Of a stretch of DNA of 64,000 nucleotides, positions 27,419 to 38,700 are shown one piece after another. A model generated the notes under the pieces. It did not search any database and was not told where the DNA came from. It saw only the letters and a program-made list of their open reading frames with translations. How positions within the stretch are numbered: position 1 is the stretch's first letter; the number at the start of each line of letters is the position of its first letter. The DNA comes from Psoroptes ovis. Taxonomy: Eukaryota; Arthropoda; Arachnida; Sarcoptiformes; Psoroptidae. The translations under genes were made by a program, and so were the position numbers. The stretch is from contig PQWQ01000005.1 in the NCBI GenBank assembly GCA_002943765.1, positions 1,922,001 to 1,986,000 on the forward strand. The letters are read 5' to 3'.

Positions 27419-27981
27419 ATGGATCTACAAAACATATCGATAGCATTATCATCATCAACATTGAATATTGATGATGCGATGAAATTCGTTTCGTCCGATT
27501 CATGTGGTGCAATTTCATTGTTTGTGGGTACAACACGTATCAATGAAAATCAAGCAGAAAGGTGGTATAAGCGAAAAAATGTTGAAAATTCAAATTGTTA
27601 AATTTATTTTTCTCTTTAAAAAGTAATAAAAAAGTCGAATCACTTCATTATGAAGCATATGAACCGATGGCAATATCAATGATGAATCAAATTGTAAACG
27701 ATTTAATCAATGCAAATAATAATATTGACCACAATGATAAATTATATTCGAAAATATACATAAGACATCGTGTTGGTTTGGTACCATTGGGTGATAGTTC
27801 AATCGTGATCGCTATCTCTTCACCACATCGTCAATTTGGTCATCAAATGGTGATGGAAGTTTTGAATCGAATTAAACAATCGGTACCAATATGGAAGAAA
27901 ATTCATTACCAAAGTGATGATAATAATGTTTTAAATCAGGAATGGAGTAATAAAAGTGAAGCATTTTGGCTCAAACGTTGA
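27419..27981 (+). CDS. Mocs2B: Molybdopterin synthase catalytic (large) subunit, MOCS2B/MoaE
   Basis: Two exons, 27419-27561 and 27624-27981, with a 62-bp intron; 166 aa. A donor at 27565 would also keep the frame and would add one residue. The enzyme moves sulfur from the thiocarboxylated small subunit onto precursor Z to make molybdopterin, in the cytosol. Family motifs are present in order: GAISLFVGTTR (near residue 34), SLHYEAYEPMA, YIRHRVGLVPLGDSSIVIAI, SPHR and VPIWKKIHY, which carries the conserved active-site Lys. Length fits MoaE (about 150-190 aa). In many animals the small subunit is encoded by an overlapping upstream frame of the same transcript; no such frame is seen here. The stop is only 6 bp from the stop of the opposing Gpn2 gene. 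Confidence 0.92.
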
Positions 27982-27987
27982 TATTCA

Positions 27988-28962
27988 TTATCTAATATTA
28001 TCACCATATTTTGTTACTTCAAAATCTGCTTGAATTCTTTTATAATAATTGAATGCATCTTTGTTAGTTGATAAATCAGCCATATAGAAACCGTTTGCAC
28101 GATCAATTAAAGTGATTACATTTGATATTTTTTCTTCATCATTAATATTCAATGGTATATATGATACGATTGCATAATCTTCGATTATTGATGAAATTTT
28201 TTCTGTCAATTTTTTATATTTAGCTAAACGTGGATCATCTGATATTCTTTCGACCAATTTACTTAGATCAGGTAATTCACAATAAAAATCTAAACCAAAA
28301 TCTGTTTCACCATATTGTTCAATTAAATCAATTTTTGATAGCACATTAATGAATGGTGTTTCAATGTGTAACATTGATATTAGCGAATTCAAAACGACTG
28401 TAATAAATTTCGATGCATCATTTGCATAATGTGAATCAACAATATTGACTGTCACTAATCTCATGTCGAATGAAAATTTTTGTTTTCGTTGTTCACTTGT
28501 TTCAGGATCTAAATTTATATTCATCAATAGATTTATCAGCTGTTTGAATAATGGATAATTTGTATACAATTCAATTTGTCCAGGACAATCGAATATGATA
28601 TATGGACGTTTTCTTTTATCTTTATTATTTCTAGCAGAAAATTTTTCAAATTCTTCATCAATACGTTTATATAACCAATCAATATTTTTGAGCAAAAAAT
28701 CAACAGAAAATAGGAACGAACCATTTGGTCCAAGATTTTTGCTTTTCATTATTTCTTCAATACAAATCAATTCATAAATATTAATATTACAATCATATGG
28801 TATGAAATTATTATCAGGATCTAAATTAACGAGAATACATTGACGATTCATCGGTTCATTATCGTTGAGGTATTTAGAAATGACATCACAATAAGTAGTT
28901 TTTCCACTACCGGCTGGTCCAATTACAAGTTGGCCAAACAATATTTTTTGATTATGATTCAT
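27988..28962 (-). CDS. Gpn2: GPN-loop GTPase 2
   Basis: A single uninterrupted exon of 324 aa. GPN GTPases are cytosolic and needed for assembly and nuclear import of RNA polymerases II and III. The P-loop GPAGSGKTT (15-23), the defining Gly-Pro-Asn loop in LGPNGS (78-80), the switch motif DCPGQIELYT and the base-recognition motif LSKIDLIE are all present. VDSHYANDASKFI, IEDYAIVSYIPLNI and IDRANGFY place it with GPN2 rather than GPN1 or GPN3. Length is close to human GPN2 (310 aa). It converges on Mocs2B, so the 3' UTRs must overlap. Confidence 0.93.
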   Translation of the reverse strand: MNHNQKILFGQLVIGPAGSGKTTYCDVISKYLNDNEPMNRQCILVNLDPDNNFIPYDCNINIYELICIEEIMKSKNLGPNGSFLFSVDFLLKNIDWLYKRIDEEFEKFSARNNKDKRKRPYIIFDCPGQIELYTNYPLFKQLINLLMNINLDPETSEQRKQKFSFDMRLVTVNIVDSHYANDASKFITVVLNSLISMLHIETPFINVLSKIDLIEQYGETDFGLDFYCELPDLSKLVERISDDPRLAKYKKLTEKISSIIEDYAIVSYIPLNINDEEKISNVITLIDRANGFYMADLSTNKDAFNYYKRIQADFEVTKYGDNIR

Positions 28963-29118
28963 TTTTAATTTTAAATCTTAGAAAAAAAAACCAATTTTAA
29001 AATTAAAAATTTAAAATCAAAACATTTTCGCAAAAAATAAAACTGAAATTCTATTTACACATTTTTGCGGCCACTTGTGTTGAAATAGAGAATAATTTGA
29101 ATTTTTTTTTTTGAAAAA

Positions 29119-30121
29119 TCAATTTCCATCATGAATTGAATAATGGGAAATCATTGATAATGAACGCATCGTTGATATGCCGGCAAATATGATAAAGATA
29201 TGGAAAATTCCATGCGAATTCACCAGATCAAATTTACCGGGTGAAAAATATTCAGGAATCTTCGTTATATAAATAATGGATGCACATAAATAGAAAAAAT
29301 CTGTCAACATAACATTAACCGTAATAAATGTTGGATAATCATTGAAAATTTTCAATTGTGGTTGTAACGATATCAATGTAATAATTGAAAATATAATTGT
29401 ACGTTTAAATGAATTCATTTTCAACAAATTATTATTGTTATTATTATCATTATGTTCTGCATTTATGGTTGTAAACAATGAAAAATAATTCATCATCAAT
29501 AATATGATACCGATTATTGAAAATATTAATGAATAAACAAGATTCATTAATAAATTATTATAATAAACAAAATATGTTAATGTTAACATTGAACTAATCA
29601 AATGTAATATAATACCAAAATAATCTAATTGTGATAATAATAACGATTGTTTGAATGTTTTACCAATATTAAATATATGATAAATGATGGAACAATAAAA
29701 TGAAATGGTAATGCTGGTGAATGTCATCGACATAAGAATTATATCTAAAATATCAATTACATTAATTATTAATGATTAATTGAATTGAATTTTGATTTTA
29801 AAATCACAAAATCAAAAACAACTAACCAAATAAATTCTCTAAATGCTCTGGAAAATGATACCAAACATAATAATAACTAATCAACAAACCGATTAAATGT
29901 GTCCATATATTAAATGTTTGATTATGTAATTGAAATATTGATCGTAAACAATTCCAATTGTTCATCGTATTTGAACGAAATGAACTATGAATATATGGAT
30001 TATCGATGATCCATTTCGGTGATTCATTTGCTGATTTGAGCATTGTTTTTTTTTTTCTGTTAAATTCATGAAATTTCCACCAATTTCTTCGATTCTTGAT
30101 TATAAAATCAATGAAATGCAA
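29119..30121 (-). CDS. PAQR-family (progestin and adipoQ receptor) seven-helix membrane protein, PAQR3-like
   Basis: Two exons on minus: 30121-29827 and 29744-29119, with an 82-bp GT..AG intron splitting an Asp codon; 306 aa from the first Met. A second in-frame Met at 30043 gives 280 aa and may be the true start. PAQRs are zinc-containing seven-helix membrane proteins. NPYI..SFRS, HNQTFNIWTHLIG, the S..YH zinc-ligand motif (CSIIYHIF) and the late H..xH pair in KIPEYFSPGKF...SHGIFHIF are visible, with about seven hydrophobic segments. The PEYFSPG and NPYI motifs point to PAQR3 (a Golgi regulator of Raf). The usual acidic residue of the first motif (NETxNIWxH) is Gln here. It lies head-to-tail behind Gpn2 and is divergent from the brambleberry-like gene. 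Confidence 0.82.
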
Positions 30122-30849
30122 GAAATGTATTCGATCATATTCAAAAAAAAAAAAAAAAAAAAAAAAACAGAAGCGATGAATTCAAACAATGAATTAGTGC
30201 AAAAGTAACCAGTAACTACGACCATCAACAATCGAAAAAACTGATCAAAAAAAGAAATAAGACCGGTATCCGAGGTAACTACGAAATGAATTGAAAATTT
30301 CAAAAATTTTTTAAATTTTAAAATCGAAGAAATTGTCAAGAATTTCTCCTAATTCTTATCCCACTTCTTATTCTTCTGCTTCCAACAATCCTTGAAATTA
30401 TTGATCGTAAATCGTATTATTGGTCATGGGTAAAAAAAATGTCATTTCATTTGTCAACACTAACATAATTAATGCAAATGAATCATTAGTTTGTTTTTCT
30501 TAAATCTATCTGAAATGAATCGAAAAAAATGAATTGAAAATCAAAGTTCAAACGATGATTGGACAGAAATTTTGTTCTCGTTATTCATTTTCAAATGATT
30601 CAAAACTACAATCATTTGCCATAGTCATAGTCATATCAATACTTGTGATTGACATTTTTCAACGTAGAAATTGTGCAAAATTTTTGATTTGGCAGCCAAA
30701 CAAACATTGATAAGCATTTTCCCTTTTTGACAAACATACAAACGTATTCAAAACGTTTATCAGAACACGGAATATACCGTTACTTTAATATTGTTCGCCT
30801 GTACTCGACCATATTTGCACGTGTTCTCCAATTGTGAATTGTTATATAT

Positions 30850-32322
30850 TTGATTTTTATTTTGCCCGAGCTTCCATTCCTGAATCCACCGGCAATGTGT
30901 TCGCATGTTTTTAACAGAGTTTCACTTATTTTAATCATATCAATGATCATCAATCGTACATTGATTTGTGATGCAAATTTTGACCATCATCAAAAACGAT
31001 CATCACCACCGACGACATCATCAAAATCAACTGAATTATTAATTCAAAATGGGCGTAAAGAATATGAATTATTGCTGAACAAACGGCGACAACCAGAAAT
31101 TTATGGCAAATGTTGGGATAAAGCGATTGAAAAATTGGAAAATAATTGTAATGATATGAATGAGCTACAACAATCATGGCTATCGATTTATTTTACATCA
31201 TGTTTTTTGCAAAATTTAGACAACACACCGGACACTAATCAAGTTGGATTAATGCATGAATCATGTAAGAAAATAATCGAAATGAATGAATTAAAATTCA
31301 AATCAAACAACAAAAATAATAATAATGATAATGATCAACGAAAACAATCGGAAATGATTAATTTGCTCAAACAATGTACAAAAAATATGATCAATACAAA
31401 TATATTCAATACTTATACAATGTTTTTCTTGCATACACAAAGTATTTGTTTTTATTTACAATCAGAAAGATGGCAAAAAAATCAAGAAAATTTACTACAA
31501 AATTTGATAACAGATGCAAATTATGTAACCAACGAGTTAACGAATGCAATTGGACAAATTGAAAATTTGGAAAAATTACAACATAGCTCATTACATAAAC
31601 AAATTGAACTGAATAATCAATTGATCGATGCTAAAGAAAATTTACAACAGTTTCAACGACAAACACGATTACAACAAAATTTGTTGGAAAATTTATTGAA
31701 AAAATTTCAATTATTACAAAATTTTCTTCATGAAGAATTTTCAACCAATTCAACGATAATATTTTATTTGACCATAATGTTGATGATTTATTTTTTAACA
31801 TCATCAAAACGTACAATCAATATACGGCCATTGTTATACTTATTGATGCTCGCAAGTTTATTGATTGAAAAAAATGTATTTCAGCTGATGAATCGAGTCA
31901 ATTTCATCAGCTATATGCTACCATTTGATTCTTTAGATCAGTATGATCAAATGAAAATCGTATGGATCATAAGAAAATCAATGATAACTATACAAATTTC
32001 GCTGATATTATGGAAAATTGTTACATTCAAAGATTTAAATGAAATCAACAATCAAATATTATGTAATAATCAAACGATTTTGTATAATATCCATAATATG
32101 CTTCTAGTAAATCAGCAGCAACAACAACTCAAATCCATTGAAGATTATGATTATGATTATGTAAACGATGTAAATAATCACGACGAAGACGATGACGAAA
32201 GTGATTTATCCGATTATGAAACAGATGAATCATTTATGCTTGATAATGATCAATATGATGATGATTATCGGTCAGAAAATTGTGGTAGCAGGTATAGTTT
32301 AAGACCAAAATATTGCAAGTAA
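30850..32322 (+). CDS. bmb: Brambleberry/GEX1-type nuclear fusion (karyogamy) protein
   Basis: A single exon, 490 aa from the first Met; Met16 (30895) begins a good signal-peptide-like segment and may be the real start. The family (KAR5/GEX1/Brambleberry) acts at the nuclear envelope in fusion of nuclei, and in early embryos in fusing chromosome-containing micronuclei. Visible are a Cys-rich luminal part (KCWDKAIEKLENNCNDM, LQQSWLSIYFTSCFLQ), the family-typical NTYTMFFLHTQSICFYLQ, a long coiled coil (about 200-295), then three closely spaced hydrophobic segments (about 300-390). An acidic tail ends SRYSLRPKYCK, resembling the SRYNLRPR-type C terminus of animal homologues. Asn/Asp tracts are inserted. 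The assignment rests on motif order and topology; divergence is high, as is usual for this family. Confidence 0.82.
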   Translation: MIFILPELPFLNPPAMCSHVFNRVSLILIISMIINRTLICDANFDHHQKRSSPPTTSSKSTELLIQNGRKEYELLLNKRRQPEIYGKCWDKAIEKLENNCNDMNELQQSWLSIYFTSCFLQNLDNTPDTNQVGLMHESCKKIIEMNELKFKSNNKNNNNDNDQRKQSEMINLLKQCTKNMINTNIFNTYTMFFLHTQSICFYLQSERWQKNQENLLQNLITDANYVTNELTNAIGQIENLEKLQHSSLHKQIELNNQLIDAKENLQQFQRQTRLQQNLLENLLKKFQLLQNFLHEEFSTNSTIIFYLTIMLMIYFLTSSKRTINIRPLLYLLMLASLLIEKNVFQLMNRVNFISYMLPFDSLDQYDQMKIVWIIRKSMITIQISLILWKIVTFKDLNEINNQILCNNQTILYNIHNMLLVNQQQQQLKSIEDYDYDYVNDVNNHDEDDDESDLSDYETDESFMLDNDQYDDDYRSENCGSRYSLRPKYCK

Positions 32323-32733
32323 ATATTATGCGAGGACTAATACGTGACGCACAATCGAATCAAGCCATCAAAATACGTGTTCAAATTTTTAAATTAAATT
32401 CCTCATTTTTCAAATTTTAATTATTCAAATGCTTCAAAGATTTGTAATTTTTATTTCTTTTGAAACCAAAATAAAGATAAAAATAATAATAAAACATAAA
32501 AAGCTTAATCGATGATTTACATTTGAGATTAAAGAATTGAATTTAGGCACAAATGTTTTGAGAAAATAAATGAATTTAAAATTTCAAAGTCATTCAACGA
32601 TAATTGTTTGCGATACGATGTATGTGCGTGCATATGTTTATAGTTGAAATTATATTATGATTTGTGCGAGCGAAATTCACGTGCTTTTCGTCCATGTTTG
32701 TTCCTTGTTTATTGAATTGATCATGATTTGTTT

Positions 32734-35700
32734 TCAACCAGTGATTGCTTGCACTCGTTTTGCATTACAACCACGACATAGAATATGATCATCGAGCGGA
32801 TAACAGCCACGACCTTCAACTTCGGATGATAATAGTAAATCACAATCCTTGATGAATCATATCAATTAACAATTAAGGAATTAGTTTCGATCAAAAATTG
32901 GATTGAATGAATAATCAAATGATTAGAATCGAATTAACATACCTCACATTTATAACAATTAACATGAAAACTACGTTCCAATGCTACAACGCGTACAGTT
33001 TCAGTTTTACCTGGATCCGGTATGATTGGTTTTTCACAAACTGAACAACGTGGTGCAAATTTACTGATTTAAATTGGTGAAATCATCATTAATTAATCAA
33101 TTAATTCAATTGAATGATTTAAAAAGCCATGAACTTACTTATGAAAACAATCGATACAATGAACTTGATTATTGGCATCAACAGTGAACGGGATTCCATC
33201 CAAACATTTTACACAAACAACACATGTAAAACAATTTGGATGATATGGTTTACCAGTTGCACGTAAAATACGATCCAATATTGGTCGCTCACAAACTGAA
33301 CATTTTTCCAATGAATTCTATTTTGATCAAAGATGATTCGCAAATCAGTAAAACAAAATTTAAAAAACAAACGTCAAACTAACCATATAACAATCTTCAC
33401 AATGTGGATTATTATCCATTGAATAAAATGATTTGCCACGTAATTCATTATCTGAAATAGATAATCACGAAAGATTAATTTAGAAAAATTCATACGAGAG
33501 TCTAATTATCACGACTTACTGCAACCAAAACACGTAAAACATTGTGTATGATAAACCATTTCCATGGCCGTACATCCGCTACCTTCGCCGACTACTTTTT
33601 CGCCGCATTTGGTGCACATTCCTGTGATGATGATGATAAATAAGACAAAGACAAAAAATTATGGAGACAATTAGGTCTTGAATTCAAAATTTAAGATTTA
33701 AAAAGTAATCAAAAACATCAATCACCAAGAACACGATCACCAAAATCACAATCTTCAATTCTAATATGGCTAAACATTTGACAATCGAATGAATTGTAGT
33801 GGACACAAAGAAGTGTATGATGAATGAATTATATTTACATGAATCACATGCACAACACATAAATTCAAAAACAATTTAGATCAATGCATGCAAAAAAACA
33901 AAAGAATGTCAATCAATGAATGACAATTGTCAAGAGAATATTCACTAAACTATTCATTATTGAAAAACAAATCATAAAATAAACATAACATCGAAATTCA
34001 CGATAAAATCTAAAAATAATGCATAGATGTTACATCAGAATAAATCAAGAAAAAAAGAAGAAAAAATGAAAATGTCATCATGTACAATGGAATTTTAAAA
34101 TTGAAATTTATTAAATTATTGAATTTCATTCAATTGAACAAGTTGAATAAATTCCAAAGAATTATGTGATATATCAAATAATCATTCATTCTTTCATTCA
34201 GATATTCATTCATGTATTGTCACCAAATTCTTGTCTTGAACATGAATTTACGAAAAAAAAATGATGAATGAAATAATGAATTTTACATTCATTCTTCATC
34301 ATCTCATTATTATCATCATTATTTTAGTGTAATTACCATTATAAAAAAATCAACAATTGTATTTGAAAAAAAACAAAATGAAATCATTCATTATTTTCTA
34401 TGGAATCCAATAGAATTTTGATGATTATTTCTTTTGAAAATTATAATAACATCATACAAATGTACATTGAAAAACTTATAATCCGAAACGAAATTCTTTC
34501 CCAGAAAATTTTACAAAAGATTTGTTGATATTATTTCCTGCATAGTAATAGTAATTATGATGACATTTATAATGATATTTTTACAATTTCCATTTTTTTA
34601 AGTGAATAAATTTTGAAAAAAACGATCTAATTAAAAAAATAAAACGATGATAATCATGACGAATTGATAATGAATAATTATAAAATGATAATAATGAATA
34701 AAATAACAATAATTTAACTCAAACTAAATAATGATATCATTATCATTTATAGTTTTGTTGTTAATTATAAATCATCACATTTAATTACAGTTGAATTATC
34801 ATTTGTTTCAATTGTTTTAAATATTATTAATTTACATATAAATGTCAATGAGTAACCCGGCACTTTTGTGAAATTTTTCGTTTTTACATCATCAACTAAT
34901 TAGGCTAATTATATCCACATGAACAGAAAGCCCAAGTGTATTGCCGAATTTCAAGGGCCATTTGAAACATTCGCAATCGAATGTCATAGCATATCATAGA
35001 TAATGATTGATCATTTTAACGCAATCAATTCAAATTAGATCCTTGTAATTTATTGAGATGGCAAATTGCCTGGGGTGAATGGACATCTTTTGAATTTATG
35101 GATTTTTGGAAAATTTTCAAATATTTTTCCAATCCTTCAGCTCTCTCTATCTCATACACACCCATATATTCATTATGAATTTTACTCTAGTTCATCTCTG
35201 TTAGGTTAGTGTTAAAGTCGAATTTTCTTAGATTAATTGATTTTGATTAATTATTCCTATTTTTTCTGGTTGTTTTCTCATTCATTTCGCTCAAATGTCT
35301 AAGACATTTCAAAGAAAGAATCATAAAAAAGGCCAAAACTAAAAATAAAACATTTTAACAAAAAAAATTTCACCGAACAAATGAATTCGGCTAAAAATGC
35401 AGCGGCAATTTGAAAAATAATTTAAATTCTGGTACACAAATGTTGAGAAATTCTTGCATTAAATGTATGAAATTTCAATTCGAAAAAAGAGAAGAAATGA
35501 ATTTTGTTGATTAAATGCAGAAATACATGGAAAATATGATGCATTTATGCATTCACCATTACCATCAGTGTAGAATTTTGGGCGTAAATATGACAATGAT
35601 GATAATGTCTTAGAATTCAGCGGTTCTTAAACTTTTTTTTAGCTCTCTAACTCATACGTGAATTTGTATAAACGACTCTACTCAAAAACTATTTAAAAAA

Positions 35701-38700
35701 CGGATTCAGGGTAAAGACCTGTAAGTTTAAGAACCACTGTCTTGGAATATTCTTAAGATGTTTAAATGATTTTTTCGTTATTGTTTGTTTGTTGGCTTGT
35801 TTTTATACTGCACTGTCAATTAATAATAAAAACAAAATAAACATTTCTATATTTCTTAAAGACAGAATAAACAAAATAAACACTAAACAACGACAATGTT
35901 AATAAAAGAATAAAAATATTTGACATATTCATTGAATGGATGAATGAATAAATAGAATAATACATCAAATTCATATATGCATCCGATGTAAATCAAAATT
36001 TTGTCATGAAAATGTCATAGAAATTTATAATAATAATAATATCAATGACAATAAATCACGAATATACGCGAATTCGATGGAAATGAAGGATATAATTTCA
36101 AAGTTAAATCAATCAAAATTTAATTTTTTACAATTCATCGAAAATTTTGATCGATTGCCATCGATTCCTCAATAAACACATGGCAAATTACAATTAAAAA
36201 TTATCGAAAAAATGATTTATGATAATAATAATATTTACCATAGAAATCGATATCTTCCGAATTTTCCATACTTTTCACTAATAAATCGGTTAAATGATCA
36301 ACTTGTTGTTCTTGTTGTCGATATTTATTACTATTTGTAATTATCGGATTAGGTTTTGTTAAATTATTTAAGCTTGTATTCAAACGATTATTATTATTAT
36401 TATTAATTAATGGTGTGGTTGTTATTGTTGATGATGGTGATGATGATGAGATAATTGGCGTCGATGTAGTTGGCACTGTTGGTCGATCAAAATTTGTTTG
36501 TCTTGATGAATTATCTGAGAATATTTTGAAATTACATATAAGATTACAAAGAATTTGCTAAAAATTATTATTTCGAATAATTTATACTTACAATTATTAT
36601 TTTTTGATTTATTATATGGTAAATTTGAATAAATATTTGTATCGGTGATGATATTTTGATTTAAATTATTATTATTATTATTATTATTCAATGGTTCAAA
36701 TATTTTATCATAGATATTCTGTAATTTAGAATAAGAAAATTCAAAAAAATTAAAATTAGACTAAATTCAAATCCGAATTCAGAAACGGGCTTATGATGAA
36801 TTGAATTTAATTTGATTTCTTCTGATCAAAACATCCGAATTAAATGAATGAAATTAAAATCAAATCGAGTTAGATTTGTTTATAATCAGTATTATCACAA
36901 TCACTTGTCTTTTATTCTGTCTTACCCCGAAAAAAAAAATATGAAATTGTTTACAATTAATTAGTAATTTTAATTCTTGTAAAATATCAACAAACAAACA
37001 AAATATCAAATGTAAATTGAAATTAAAAATTTGAAATGAAAAAAAAAATATAATTAATCGTAATTAAAAATGGTTACTTTTAATTATTTTTGTTGGTGTT
37101 TACTTAATTAAATACGGAATAATTATAAATATTAATTCATCACCATTACTATCAGAGCTATTATCAATGCAATATTATCATCATTATCAGTGTTTTTTTT
37201 TTTTTTTTTTTTTTTTTTTGAATAAAACAAAATTAAATTTCAAATAAAAATCAAAAAACACTGACAACTGACACTGTATATCGTGTGTATCATGTATTCT
37301 ACCACACTTCCAAGGAATATATGCTCTGAAAAATTCTATTAGATCATAGAATATGAGCGAGATATGAAGACAAGAATCAACGAAAATTTTATGCAAATTT
37401 AAGCAAAATTTTGTTTAGATTTTAATGTTTCTATTTTAAAATAAATTAAAAATAATGATTATAACAATAATCCTTACAAATCTTTACAAATTCAAAGGAT
37501 TTATTATGATGATGATAATGATTACAATATTTATAAAAAAAAATTAATGGAAAATTCAAGTACAACAACAAAAAAAAAAGGTTTCAATAAAATCACATGT
37601 CTCTGCACACATGAACAAACAAACAAACCAACTATTGTCTGAATGAATTAATGAATGAATCAAGAATTTGTTGATCTAATTCAGTTTGTGGGTGTTTTTG
37701 TTTTTCATAGAATTCTATGAAGAATGAATTAAATTGATAAACAAATAAACACACTGCAAAACAGTGTAAATGACGGTAAACACATCATAATAATGAAAAT
37801 TATAATTAAAATTAATAGAACATTTTCAAAAGTAAGCTGTTTCCATTAATAATTTTCCATTTGAAAAGCGCCTGTTGAATATGCAAAGAATTAAAGAATA
37901 ATTTTCATTTTCAAAGGTTAAAATATGTTCAAATCAACATATGTCTAATCATATATAATTACAAACAAAGAATAAATAATACATTTACCAAGTAACACCA
38001 ACCTACAATCAAAAAGCGAAAAAAAATGCATCATCATAACTAATTGAATGTTTAATTACTACAGAGGTTGCCAACCTGTAACTGGCGTAAATTGCATGCT
38101 TGTGGCCTCTTGAAAGAAAATATTAAGATTTTTTTTTCAAGTGCAAATTGAAAATAATGCAAGTCTACAACGACTATCAACCTATTATTGAACAAAAGAG
38201 GTTGACAACCCTTGTATTTTGTCGAATATTGCATTTAAAAATTATAACTATCACTTGTGCTATACTTGTTGCTTGTTGTTGACTTGTAGAATTTCATTAT
38301 TTACTCTTGGATTATTCTTGAATTTCACTGAAAATAATTCATTTATTTTTGTAATAAACATAATAATAATCTAATAATACCATTGCCTGTTTATGTTTAG
38401 AGCTAAACATCATTAAATTCTATGATTTAATTGAATTTTTTTTTCAATTTACTTTTTTATCATAAAAAGTTATGATTGAAAATTGTTTGACAAACCTCAT
38501 TCAATGGGATGTGTCTGAATTGGTGGAAATTAGTATTCTTCATAGAAAAAATATTCATACAATAATCATATGGAACAAGGTTATGTTTCTGTCTGCATAC
38601 GAAAAATACGTAAGAGGTTTTAACTTACATAAATATTCTTTAGTCTTTTACAAGAATAAATGTAAATGAAATTCAATACAGCTACAAGCCTGTGGATTTA

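Noticed and set aside
37193..37219. Poly-T run of about 27 and similar homopolymers at 30140 and 47756
   Set aside because: Simple homopolymers, likely replication slippage; no adjacent retrocopy could be identified.
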